A stretch of DNA of 64,000 nucleotides from Zonotrichia leucophrys gambelii (taxonomy: Eukaryota; Chordata; Aves; Passeriformes; Passerellidae). The stretch spans positions 62,362,216 to 62,426,215 of the forward strand of contig NC_088171.1 in the NCBI RefSeq assembly GCF_028769735.1. Direction: 5' to 3'. Numbering within the stretch: the stretch's first letter is position 1; every line of letters starts with the position of its first letter. Both the position numbers and the translations under genes were made by a program. Of the stretch, positions 48,660 through 60,396 are shown one piece after another. The notes beneath the pieces were generated by a model that was not told the DNA's origin, did not search any database, and saw only the letters and a list, made by a program, of their open reading frames with translations.

Positions 48660-48960
48660 GGTGAAGAAAATTCTTTAATATGGCAGTGCGGAGTATTATT
48701 ATCATAAATAATTAATGTGCACAGCAGAAGAAAGCCCAGCTTCATTAATAATTCTTATTTTTAGTTGGCATAAGCTAGAGGTGCTGTATCTTCTTTCATC
48801 CGATCTATGTCAATTTCCTCGATTTAAAATTACTAGATGTTAAAATTTTAAAGGTATGCTACATTTTGCCATGGATTTTTATTTGTGACTTTGCATTAAT
48901 ATCCTAGTGTTAATTCTTACCCGCTGAGATATTTTTAGTAACAAGCAAGAAAAGAATAAT
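48660..48960. promoter_or_regulatory. Candidate conserved non-coding element (untested)
   Basis: Homeobox-type cores are frequent (CATAAATAATTAATGTG, TTCATTAATAATTC, ATTTAAAATTACTAG), with no simple repeats and no open frame. It ends in an A-run followed by CCCCC at about 48961-48974. The case for regulatory function is composition only. Confidence 0.25.
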
Positions 48961-49774
48961 AAAAAAAAACCCCCGGTAGCAGCCAGGCAAGGTAGAGTGG
49001 GCATCAGTGTCAGCTCCTTTCATCTTTCATTTCCCTTTGGGACCAGTTAAGATGCTTCTTTGATTAGAACCTCAGGAAATATTAAAAAGCTCTTCTGTGA
49101 ATTTAAACTCATCAAACTTGTCTCTGTTTATTTTTTTGAATACTGAGATAATTCACCTCCCACATTTCAAGAACACAGGTTCCTTCCAACCCAACTGTGC
49201 TCCTCTGATCAGCAAAGTCACTTGTCAACATCGCTGAGTCTCTCTGCTGACAAAAGTTAGTGCTTCATTAATGCAGTGCCGGAGCGGAGCTGCTCCTAAA
49301 TGTTCCTTATTAGCACAGATGAGGAAGTAAGATGACACTAGAGATGGCACAGAGATGGGTGCAGGTAGCGCTGGATTAAAACAAAGGAGAACTATGTGAC
49401 ACCTGAGGGAAACAAAGCACAGAGTCGGGGGGAAACCATTTTCTCTTGTTGCTGAATATTTGTGGGAGGGAGACTGAAACTCTCATCATGACTGTGGAAA
49501 AGCCAATGCCACGGAGGTGTAATGTTAACCTGCATTACACCTTTTGAACAGAATTGCAAATGTTCTTGTTAATCAGTGCAAATGTTTGAGCTGAATGAAA
49601 ACGGATGGGATTTTTACTCTCAAGCATTTCAAAAGAGAATGTTTTGGCCTTTTTTTCTTCCAAATTGTAGTGGTGGCTGTGAAAAAATTCTCATGGTTTT
49701 TTATACTTTTCTCTCCTTTTTAATGGTTTATCTCCTTTTATTTTGCTTGAGACCAAAAGATGTAAAAAAGAGGT
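48961..49774. other. Non-coding unique sequence, partly conserved-looking
   Basis: The part at 49240-49570 is complex: TTCATTAATGCAGTG, GGAGCGGAGCTGCTC, CTTATTAGCACAGATGAGG. It may contain a MIR-like core, since AGATGAGGAAGTAAGATGAC at about 49318-49337 is followed by GCGCTGGATTAAAAC at 49367, which recalls 'cagatgaggaaactgaggc...gctgggattagaac'. Confidence in that repeat call is low. No coding sequence is recognised. Confidence 0.35.
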
Positions 49775-49793
49775 GAAGAAGAAGAAGAAGAAG

Positions 49794-49825
<32 letters not shown>

Positions 49826-49851
49826 GAAGAAGAAGAAGAAGAAGAAGAAGA
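49775..49851 (+). repeat. (GAA)n trinucleotide microsatellite
   Basis: About 25 GAA units with one interruption (GTA near 49823). More purine-rich sequence follows to about 49895. GAA/TTC arrays can form triplex DNA. The Lys/Glu, Arg/Arg and Phe/Leu frames through it are artefacts. Confidence 0.97.
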
Positions 49852-52800
49852 CAGAAGAGATCACAGAGAACAAGAAAGAGAACACAGAGAAGGAGACCAA
49901 TAAAAAGCAAAATGCATGAGGCTGCTCACTTGGGAAAAAGTCCATTCTAACCTCATTTATTTAGGGACAAAAAGTTTTGGCTATTGGCAATGCTCCTTGC
50001 ATCTAAAGTAGACCAGATAATAATTTCATCTGTGTATCACAGCATCTTCAGTCAGACATTTGTGTCACAATCAATATCCTTTTAATAATTTTCATAGCTT
50101 TTCCCTACATTAATATGTGGTTCATGTTATTTAAGCTGGAGATGTGCTGTGGCTTGTGTCCTCTTGGGCTCCAACAGCCAATCTGGGCGAATTGGAGAAA
50201 TTCGGCTCCCACCAGTGAAGGGTTGATGCCTCTGTGTATTTGTACACAGACACACCCAAAGAATGAGTGATGCTATTGATCCCAGTTAGAAAAATTCAGA
50301 GGATGAATTTAGACATGACCCCCCACGTGTCTGTCAGAAGTGCCATGTGGCTGTCAAACAGGATAAGGAACCCGAGCACTCACAGATGAGCTAGGGAAGG
50401 GACATGGAGCACACGGACGCTTAATGCCTTCCCTTTGTTAGTGTCTGCATGGAACAAGACACTGGGAGACATCGTATCCACTGGGGTGTTGCTTTTCCTA
50501 AAATTCAAGTTTTTATTTAAGGCACACAGTTAAGAGTATTTTCATTTGATTTGTGTATCTGCTACCATTAAAACAGAAAGGAGTGGCAAAACTTTGTGTT
50601 CCCAAGCCATCATACTCACTAATCAGCTAACACAAACCAATTATACAATAGGTGAAAGACATGGGCTTGCATGCTAAAATCTGCATTTTTCCGCCTTCTT
50701 TATTTCCTATCAATCCACTGTGACAATGGGTTTATTTTGCAGGAAAATATGCAAATACTTTAATCTGGTGGAACAGTATGACAGTCTGAATGTGAGTCTC
50801 TTCATGATATGTTAACAAACACTTGTTTAAGAGGACCAGCCCTAGGAAGATGATAAATGTCTGAGTGCAAAATCAGAATCTCTGCAGAAAAACTGTGTAG
50901 CCCTTTGAAAAAAAAAAGAATGGATGGGTACTGAGGATCAGTCTCTCAAAATAATAAATTTCCATCTCATCTGAAATGTGATACATTAGCAAATGAGTAG
51001 GTGAAGGAATTGGTGAACTTTTGCTGCTTTTTTTCTGCACCCACATGATGAAAAATCCCACCACTTTTTGGAAAGTCTGTTGTGTCTGTTTTGTTTTATA
51101 CATTAATTATATAGCATCAACTGTTGGAGAAATAGTTCTAAAATATTCCTGCAAATGTTGAAAATGTATCTGTGGAGACTTTTACATTATTTTTTCCCTA
51201 ACATCCTAATTTCAAGAGTGATTTAAGAACTGATTGGCATTTGGCAAAAAATGAATGATAATGAACTCATTTCAATAGAGATGGACCAGATACCATGCCG
51301 GCTGTTGAAACTTTTCAAAGCTGGTTTCTCTCCAGTAAATGTGATCCTGCAGGCTCTGTCCATCTGCCTACAAGAAAAGAGACATTCGCATTCTGCAGGA
51401 AATACTGCAGAGAAAATACCAGTGAGAATTAGCAATTTTGTGATCTCTTATCATTCTCAGCAAGGAAACTGGACGATGACAAACACCACAGCAAAATAAC
51501 AGCACTGAGATACTTTTCTTCCCTATTTCCCTTTTTTTTCTGTGTTTCTTCCCTTTTTTAATTTTTTTTGTCCTCTTTGCATTAGCAGGTAACAAACTTC
51601 CTTCAGTATGTTTGCCAGATAGAGAAGTAGCAGCTTGAACAACTCTGAGCCTCTCCTCACAGCAGCGATGCTCAGGAGTGACCTGAAGCTGTTGCTTACA
51701 AGGATGGTTTGATTCTGGCCTCACCCTAATTTTTGCTGGTGCAAACTGAGTCACAGACGCCACATTAAACAGCTCAAGTGAAAAACTACACCAGCTGTTA
51801 GGCTTCTCCTGCTACATGAAATTGAAACAGCTCTGAGATTTAAGGAAAATAGCATGAGTTCACCCCCAGACACGACACCTGTAGGACAGGCTCTTCCTTG
51901 CCCAGTGCCCACCAGCCCGCCTTGTGCAAGGCTAAGTGCTGGTGGAATGGTGTCCAGCCAGTGCCCTCTTGCAGGTGGCAGAGCCAGCAGAGGTGCCCCA
52001 GCCCTGGGTGAAGCCCTCCCCAGCCCTCAGCCCTCAGAGCAGGTCAGCTCACAATGCTCATTTCTCAGTTATTTCATGTCTCCTCCAAAGTCTGTCACAT
52101 TTCTCTCTCCCCCCATCCTCCCCCCACCAAGAGATGGTTTCTGTGTCTCCCTTGGGTGTTTTCTGCTGCTGCCAAGATCCAGGTCCACATCCCTATCTCC
52201 CCCCCAGCTGCTCTTTGTGCCTTTGTTTTCGAAGGTGGCTCTCTAATGCGGTGCCTGTAGGCTCACCTTTGCACAGCATCACTGCTAAATTTTTAATCAG
52301 TGCTAGTAAAACAAAGGAAATGAAGAAACTCCAGTATTTAACAAATGGTGTGTGGCTAAGCCCCAGGCCTTATCCTAGTTTACAGACATGAGCAGGGTGT
52401 CAAGCACCAATCCTACAGACCAATTAGCATCCCAGGAGACTTTGCTCTGGTGCATGGTCATGCAACTATCATTAATGTTATGTGGTGCACATGGCCAAAA
52501 CATAGGAGAGAGGAAGTACTTCTGCATTTCATGCTGAATTCTCTGCTATATGAGTTGTTAATTAAAAAACTTGGCTCTGTTCTGTCCCTTTGCACAATCA
52601 GAACGATGTAAATAAGAATCTTATCCAAAAGCTTTAAAAATCAATTTTAAAAAAGGCTGGCTACAATATTTGCACAATATTTGCAGCTCAGCAGAATGAA
52701 GCAGGGAATAACTAAGTTTTCATCTTCTCAGTTTCCCACACAGCTTAGACCTGCCCATTGCAGTGAGCAGGTTCCAGTGTCTGTGAGGCAGAAGGCTCAC

Positions 52801-54880
52801 ACCTCCCTTGGTGTGGAGTATTTGGTGCCAGTCACTGCAAGAGGCAGAAATCTGTGTGCTCAGGGTTGTGGCCTGAGGGATTCATCTGAGCTCTGTCATT
52901 GAGCCAAATTCTCTTAATTATGGACCAGGAAGGATGTTTCTGTAAGCTGAGTGACACCCCAGACCTCAGCACACTCAACCTGTGTGTGGCCCTGAGTCAT
53001 GTCTTGAACAGATGATGCTAATGGGGGGTGGAATTCATAGCACAGAAGCCAGAGCCCCTCCCTTTGCTCCTAGTTAATTCCCAAGAGTACAGAAGTAAGA
53101 TTCTACATCTTCAATCTTCATATTTTTTGCCCAACTGCTTTATTATCTATGAAACTGATTTGTGTGAAAGATAGAGATAAAGGAGTTTAAGTCACACGGC
53201 AGCTTTTGAAATGAAAGTCTTGATGCTAAAAACACCTGTTACAAACAAAAAGCTGGGATATAGGAGTATGATTTATTACATATATTATGGTAACCCCACA
53301 AGAACTGAGCAAAGATTTTGCCCTTTTTTTTGTCTTGTTCACACATGGGCATGTTAAAAAGCATCAAAGACGTATCATGTGCCCCAAAGGATTAACTCAG
53401 CTCTTACTAACACTTCCACTTCTGTGTTCCTACAGCTTAGGTGTAGAGGCTTTATTTCACCACAGTATTGCCTGTGAGGGGTAATTCCTGCTCAAAATGT
53501 GTGTTTAACAGAAGAAAGAAGTATACCACCAACCCACAAAAAGTATATAAGCTTCTCCTCATTGGAGTAAAGTGTCAGCCCTTGGCACAAAGGGCACAGA
53601 GCTCTGCAGGAGGTGTGAAGGGTTATCCATCCCTGTCCCACCCCTGTCCTGCAACTCCAAGAGAAAGACAATGCACTTTGTGGTGTAAATGAACAGCATC
53701 AGAAAGGACATCGGCAGTGAATGTGTTTCTGGGATGTTGACTCCCTGTGCTGAGGACTGGTTCCCTCATCTCAGGGACTCCATCACACTCACCCTCTCAC
53801 CACCCAACCATCTCCCTTTTCTAGCATGGGAAAAGATGCAGTCATTAATGGGGGTACAGATAGGAAGCTGCTAAGAAATATTTTAGCAATTAGGACAGGA
53901 GGAAATTTAGTATCCTTTTTTTTTTTTTTTCCCCACAGGGAAAACCTATTTCCTCACTTCTTTTTCATCCAAGCATAAACTGGCTTTTTTTTTTGTCACT
54001 GTGAGAGTGAGCCAGAGCCATCACTGGAGACAGAGAGAGGAATTGCTATAGTGTGGATTCATTAAACTCATCTCAGTCCATCTCTTTTTTTTTTTTGGTA
54101 TTAAAGGAGTATGGAGTAACACAGGGCAGAACGAAGTGTTCTGGAAAACTGATAATCAAATGGCCTAAAGCTAATGTTTACTTTTCTGAATGTTTTACAG
54201 CAGCATTACTTGGAGATGTATTAAAAACAGGGAGCGAGAGGGAGGGAGAGAGGGAGGGAGCCTAATAATAGCCTTCCAGTTACAGAAATAGAGAAGCAGC
54301 ATAGATATGATAATTGAATTTGGTTTGGATGGGCGATAATCCGCCTTTATGCTACAGCTGTAGTTCTCAGATTTGAGCCTGGCTGGTGGCAGGTGTTGGG
54401 CAGCCTCCCCGACCATGGGAAGGCTACAGCACCATGCACTCCTGCATGTCCCCCATTCCTCTCCCTCCGTGCCCCTCTTTTCTCTCCTGAGCCTGCAGTC
54501 AGGAGGCTGAAGGGCCATGGGGTATTCATGTATGGCTGCTTTTTCTCTGCATTTATGGGGGTTGTCCTGAAGGTGACCTGGAGCCTCCCTTCCCCATCCA
54601 GCCAGGAAAAGTCACCCATGAATCTGAAAGGGAGCTCCTCTCCTCTTCAGCAAAATCCATGCTCAGCCATTCTCTTTTTCTCTTCCACTCTAAATTATTC
54701 AGCTCCACACTTGGGGAGCTGACACTGCTAGTAAACCGAGGAGTTACATATTTTTGGTTGCACTTGGAGATTAAGTGCCACTTGAGTTATAGTGTCTAAA
54801 TTCCCAAATATTTGTGTAATTTTAGATCGTGAATTCTCATTCCCAACTATGTTTAGTATCAATATTTATTCACACAGCTC
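49852..54880. other. Non-coding unique sequence
   Basis: AT-rich unique DNA. Poly-T runs lie at 53918-53931, 53985-53993 and 54086-54097, with a GAGG-rich purine patch at 54231-54260. The GC-richer stretch at 51850-52260 has three overlapping + frames (up to 151 codons), Pro/Ser-rich and without motifs. No gene or interspersed repeat is recognised. Confidence 0.5.
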
Positions 54881-57800
54881 TCTCTGTTAGATCCCATGGA
54901 AGAAGCTGGGTGAGGGAAGTGGGAAGGTGTCTCCAAGCTGTCTCTGCCATAGGCATGGGTCCCCATGCTGTTCCATATTCTGAAGCAAACTCCAGCCTCT
55001 CTGTGGCTCCTCTGGCATGGAAAATGTGGGATGGGAGGCAGTGGATGGGATAACTGGGCTGCAGTGGGTGGATGATAAGGCCACCCTCTTTCCTAAGATG
55101 ACCTCAAAGATTTTGTGCCAGAGATATGGGGCTCTGCTGCTCTCAACAATAGCAAGAGCAGTGGGAGAAGGGTAAAGGGACCAAAGAAGAAGGAAAGTCA
55201 AAACATCTTTTCTGGGTTTTGGAAGCCTCCTTGTCACCTCTGCTGCCTTCCATCCTCCTAGTATGATCCTCCAAGAAACTTTATCAGTCTCATTTGTTCT
55301 CTCGGTTTGTTTGTTCAAAAGCAAAAGCACTTCTGAATAAAAAGCATTAATTAATTTCCTCTTTATGAGAAGATGTGAGAAGATTTTGGGTTCTGCAGGC
55401 ACTGAATTAAATTCTGGCTGCACAAGAGCTTGCATTTTTAATGCAGCTCTTTTGCAGGTCACCAAAATTGTTCCCCATTCAGCCACTCTCATCATCTGGG
55501 TCATTATGACATATAGCCGCAGCTGATGCCTGGATGCAGCTCCTGCAGTCCTCAGCTGGCACTCAAATGCCACTTCTAATGAAAACAAAAGGCATGGTAA
55601 CTGCTACAGCACCTTCTCTCCAGCTGTCTCAGAAGGCCCCTATAGCTGTGATTAAATTAGCCTTGTAATGTCACTGTGAGGTGGATAGGTAGCATGCAGG
55701 TTCTGCAGGTGAGAAGAGAGAGGCATGAAGCTGTGTGCTCCTCCAGCTTCACCGCCAGAGAGACCAGGTGAGGAGCGAGGACCTGGGCTATGGGGCTCAG
55801 CAACCCAGCCAATTCTGTGATTGACAGGGAAATTAATCCTGCTTATTCAGTCTCCAAAGAATTTTAGATGAAGGCTTGCTTGCCACACAAGACTTTTTGG
55901 TTGTGCTGCTCATGCTGCATCTCTCAGTGGGAGTTCTCACTGTCCTTAGTGCATCTGTGTTGGCTCAGCCCTCCAATTTCCTTTTTCTTTTTTTTCCCCA
56001 CACAATAAAAACCTACTTACCACCCAAAGGGTGTAGTTAGACGTGGTAGGGCAAAGTTTTGGAGAGATAAATGTCAGTGCAATGCTGTTGTACTGCTCAT
56101 TAATTGCTAGCAAGGCAAGAAATACTCACTGCATGCTCAGAGCAGACACCTGTGACTATGCCACAAAGTTAGGGTGGAAAATTCAAGATGTATCTAGGAG
56201 CACTTCTTCCAGTACTTGCAAAATGTCAGATTCTTTCCTGTTCAAGTTCCAGCTTTGCATTCCTGAAAAAGAACAAAAAACAGTAACACTTTTCTCCAAA
56301 AAAACAGTGCCTAGCAATATAAAGTCAAAGCTATCCCTTTCAATCTTTGGCTTTGATGGATGCCTTTGGATTCTGAAAAGGATGTAGTAGATGCCTCATT
56401 AGAATAATATTCCAGTGTCTTGACAAGCAGCATCAGATTTATATCACAGCTTTCTTTTTTATGCCAACAGATGCGTAATACCAAAGGACCACAAAAGCCA
56501 TCATGCACTGTTGTGATTTTTATATACATTTTTTATGGAAAAGTTGTTATAATCCAAGAATCCTTGCTTTTCTTTCCTGTTGTTTTTTTGGCACCTTTGT
56601 CATTTAATATTATTCCTTTTGCCGTTGTTCCCCACAGTGAATACATCCACCTTTTCCAAAAGCAGAGGAAAAAATGGTGCAAACACAGTCTCCATGCAGG
56701 CTTATTATTTGGATACTCTTCTTTTGCCACTGACTTGACCAAGTTCCCTGCGATCCCTGGACTCAGCTAACTGGTTATTTGGGAAAGAACTATGGTAGAG
56801 GTGGGAGGAGGGAGAAACACTTTAAGAACTGATGATATCCAGATTTTATTGACATGTAGATATTTCAGTTAAGGCCTATCTGGATTTCCTGCCAAACCTT
56901 CCATTTCTGCGTGTCTGTCTGAAATGATGTGTCCTTCATGACCAGTGCTGGGAATCACCACGGACCATTCCAATGAGTGTTTTCATTGCTCACTCAGAAG
57001 GGTATGTGAATCACCCAAGAAAACACCAACTTTGAAAGAGGTGAGGTGGAAATCTTGTCTCAGCTAACCTGTCCCTATTTCTTCTACTATTCCTGCTTCT
57101 CTAGGCAAATTTGGAGAGACTGTGAGCTACCAGGAGTTCCTGTGGGTCTATGGATCTTGCAGGCAGAGGACAAAGCCCAAGATGTGCCCCTGCCTGGACA
57201 GATGGGCCACTGCATCAGAAATGAGAGAACACCCCACAATCTCTCAGCTCTGGGTAGAAGATATCAAACAGCAGAAGCTGCCTGCATTTCATACTGGAAG
57301 GCAATCCCTGACATCCTGTCAACTTACAGCAGAAGCAGTAAGAAAATGTATTACAGACAAGACATAAAATGCCATGAAACACAGGGGAACAAACAGGCTC
57401 CATCCTCCATATCCCTTCTCTCCATACACACACACCCTGGCCCAGGAGAAGACCTCTTACACTGTAGTTTATTGGAAGAGCCACCAAGAAAGTATTTCCA
57501 GCACTCCCACTCAAGCCTTTCCATTTGTTTTTCTCACAGAAAGAGACTGGGTTATTGGTTTTTAATCTTTATGGGAATAATTATTTTTTGAAAGGGAATC
57601 CAGTGTTCAAGTACGGAAACAAATTAAGGTCAGAGAGAAGCACCTAGCTTTATGTAAGTGTTTAGTCTCTCCTTGTGAAGTGGCTGGTTCTGCATGAATT
57701 ACCATTAATAATAAAACACGTGTAAGATGGTGGCATTCGGCGAGCATGTTCTTAGTTCCCCATTAAGCTGTGCTCCCTAAAAAGGTTTCCAGGTTTATTT

Positions 57801-57989
57801 AAACATGCAGGAAAAAATTTAATATTAAACAGAAATAAGATGTAATAGAATTATGTCAAAACACCTGAGGGAATTTTGGATACCTTTAAGGAATGAGCTC
57901 TGAAGTGATTCATAGCTAGAGCAAGTGATAATTGAGAAGAAGGCAAAAAAAAAAAAAAGCGAAAAATGAGTTAATTCTTCCACAGCTAT
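54881..57989. other. Non-coding sequence containing the longest repeat-free open frames
   Basis: The minus frame at 54887-55588 (233 codons) and the + frame at 57046-57591 (181 codons) are the longest open frames not explained by tandem repeats. Neither has a recognisable domain or family resemblance, a good Kozak context is not evident, and the + strand frame at 54829-55053 overlaps the first. In 64 kb read six ways, frames of this size are expected occasionally. An A-run lies at 57946-57958. Confidence 0.4.
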
Positions 57990-58560
57990 GAAATGCTGTA
58001 GTTCACAGACTTATCAGGAGTCTTGCCTCAGTATAAGCATTATTTTACTTTCTGATGCTGAAAATTAGTGTAGTGATCTTGCTAGCACTTTTGCATGCAC
58101 TTAGCATAAGCACAAGAGTAGCTCCCTGGGGTTTGCCCGTGCAAGGGGAGTTAACACATAATATAAGTATTCAGAGGCTTGGATGCTATTCTACAGCTTC
58201 TGGAGATAAATGTGTGATTTAGTCTCAGGCTAAATTATGGCTCTCATTACATCATCCTTGAACATTTTAGGTTGCAGAATTGCATCAGATCCTGTGATGG
58301 GATAAAAACTTTACCCTTTGTAATTTGCGTAAGTTTTGACACAAAACAGATGCCCTGCCTAGTACCAAAAGGGCCAAAGCATTGGGCATGGAAGCTTGAC
58401 TCATTTGCATCTTAATGCAGTTATAGACTTAATGTAAGATATTCCTATTTAAATTAATATTTTCCGTGTCAGTTCAGCAGTATCAGCACACTGCTAATGA
58501 TCTCCATATCCATTAAGATCAGTTCAAATGCACCTCAGTGTAGCTTTCTTACCCTAAACT
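57990..58560. promoter_or_regulatory. Candidate conserved non-coding element (untested)
   Basis: A 570-bp repeat-free AT-rich stretch, dense in TAAT, CATTA and E-box-like cores (TTTGCATGCACTTAGC, GACTCATTTGCATCTTAATG, TTTAAATTAATATTTTCC, CTGCTAATGATCTCC). It contains an octamer-like ATTTGCAT at about 58403-58410 and no open frame of note. Of the AT-rich stretches it is the longest with this texture. Function is inferred, not shown. Confidence 0.3.
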
Positions 58561-58756
58561 CCTGATGGTATTTTTTAAACTGATCTGTAGCTTATTATTT
58601 TTTATTATTCACAAATGTCACAGGCCTTTTCTCTCCATTTTGGGATTGTTCTTCTGCTATTTTAGGTCTTTTCCTTTCTTCTAATGTTGCTTTGGGAAAG
58701 CTCTGGGGACATAAAAAGCAAAATAGACAGATGCCTTCACCTACCAGATTGTTGTG

Positions 58757-58865
58757 AATAATAATAATCACCTCTTATATATCCCTTTTCATTTTCAAAG
58801 CACTTTGCGGCAATTAGCTAATTTGCCTTTACAACAATCTCTGATAGATAGGTAGAGGCATTTGC
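58757..58865 (+). mobile_element. Ancient MIR/AmnSINE-like SINE fragment
   Basis: CCCTTTTCATTTTCAAAGCACTTTGCGG (split across 58781-58810) is followed by GCAATTAGCTAATTTGCC, ACAACAATCTCTGATAGATA and GGTAGAGGCATTTGCATAG. In order these recall the 'cttttcatc...caaagcgctttacaaac...ttaattaatcctcacaacaccctgtgaggtaggta' portion of ancient amniote SINEs. The copy is decayed and the family is not resolved. Confidence 0.5.
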
Positions 58866-58873
58866 ATAGTGGC

Positions 58874-58907
58874 TATTTATTTATTTATTTATTTATTTAT
58901 TTATTTT
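58874..58907 (+). repeat. (ATTT)n tetranucleotide microsatellite
   Basis: About eight ATTT units directly follow the SINE fragment. This is a common place for a simple repeat to arise after a SINE tail. Confidence 0.95.
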
Positions 58908-60343
58908 ATCCCACATTAAATGGTTAGGGTTTTTTGGTTTGGGGTTTTTTTTTTAAGTTTTCCTCACTTTCTTTTTCTTCCTTTGCTGTGTATTTTTGCT
59001 GCCCTTCTTTTTCTGAAAGGTAAATTTCTGAGGGATTGTTATGCCTATTAGCACTCTTAATCACTGAACCTAATTAGACTCTCATAGAAATGAAAGCACA
59101 CACCAGCAACAGATGAACAATTTCCTTCCAGAGCATGAGCTGTATCTCCACGGCAGCCAGACATGGCTGGAGAGCTGCAAGCCAGACCCATTCCACACTC
59201 AAAGCTGCTGGTTCAGATACCACCAGGGAAGATGACTGTGGTACATCTATTCCTTTGAAGAGCACTGCATGGTCCAGCTTGCTGAAGGCATTGACTGACA
59301 AAATATGTGAAGTAAAAAAATGAAAAAAAACTTGCTCTTTTGGGAAAAAACAAACTGGAAATGTCAGAAAATATGGTGTTGAAACTGCAAATCTACCATG
59401 GAACTGCACATCTGATTTGGTCAATAGGGAAATGCACCCAAGCATGGTCTAAGAGATTTCTACAGCTCAGTTCCCTAAAGATAAAACTCTTGAATAAGTA
59501 GAATAGGCCAGACAATTTGATCCCTCCTGACCCACAATTTCAATTTAGTGCATTAGGGCTGTAGCCCAAAACACTACCTTGGCCCTTTGGTGGAGTGAAC
59601 CTGGTGCACTCCACCCTGGTCTGGCACACAGGTTACCACAGCCTAATCTAGATGATTGCACGGGCATGGTGGAGGTGATGGGAGTCTCCTGCAGCCCCCT
59701 CCCCAGCCCGTGCAACAGGGAGAGGGGCTCTGCCAGCACGGCGTGTCCCACATCCTGCTGCAGGAAGGGACTGCCCCCGTGTGCCACGCGTGTTGGGATG
59801 ACCTGGACACCCCTGTCCTAACATCAGCCCAGCAGCATAATGGCACCAGCTACTGCTACAGCCCTTGTGTCACTGCCAACCCTTTTTGCCACTGCTTCAT
59901 GGCCTTTTCTTTGCCTGTTCTTGTCCCAGAATAATTCTTCTCCATAATAACTCTTATCTTTTGTGCATCAGAATAGACAATTTAAAACTTCCTTCAGAAC
60001 AGGGCAAGGAATTGGTATGAATACTAACACCAGATACAGTCATTGAGGAAAATGTCTTTAACATGTCTTTTACAACTGGCAGGGCTAATGGATTTTGTAG
60101 TGACAGAACTGCAGTGAAGCTTTTACTGGCAAATCCTAACTTACATGGAAAAGAGCAAGGAAGCCCCCACTGTAATATCTTCATGAAGTGTTAATGCAAC
60201 AGGGATCCCCTGTACTTTGTGATAATTGAACCATAAAATAGTTCAGCTTTATCTATAAACTCTCCAGTGCAATGCTTTGAGTGTATAACCATTTACATTA
60301 TTCCCAGAAAATTAGGTCAGCTTTTCACAGAGAAAATGTCAAA
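58908..60343. other. Non-coding unique sequence
   Basis: A T/G-rich patch (58928-58952) is followed by unique DNA, becoming GC-richer at 59560-59830. The latter holds a 9-bp perfect inverted repeat with a 9-base loop (59589-59615). Overlapping frames of 80-92 codons on both strands are unremarkable. No gene is recognised. Confidence 0.5.
59589..59615. repeat. Small perfect hairpin (9-bp stem, 9-base loop)
   Basis: GGTGGAGTG at 59589-59597 is the exact reverse complement of CACTCCACC at 59607-59615. Stems this size occur by chance in 64 kb. No T-run follows and no RNA gene is implied. Confidence 0.6.
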
Positions 60344-60396
60344 TTAAAAAAAAAAAAAAAAAAAAGAAAAGAAAAAAAAAAGAAGAAGAAGAAGAA
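60344..60396 (+). repeat. Poly(A)/(AAG)n simple repeat
   Basis: A run of about 20 A is followed by AAAAG-type sequence and five GAA units. It resembles an expanded retroposon poly(A) tail, but no element body can be recognised upstream. Confidence 0.9.

Noticed and set aside
57046..57591. 181-codon + frame considered as a gene
   Set aside because: No domain, no splice or poly(A) framing, and mixed composition. A frame of this length is plausible by chance in 64 kb.
59589..59615. Rho-independent terminator or microRNA hairpin
   Set aside because: The context is vertebrate DNA with no T-run. The stem is only 9 bp, too short for a pre-miRNA.
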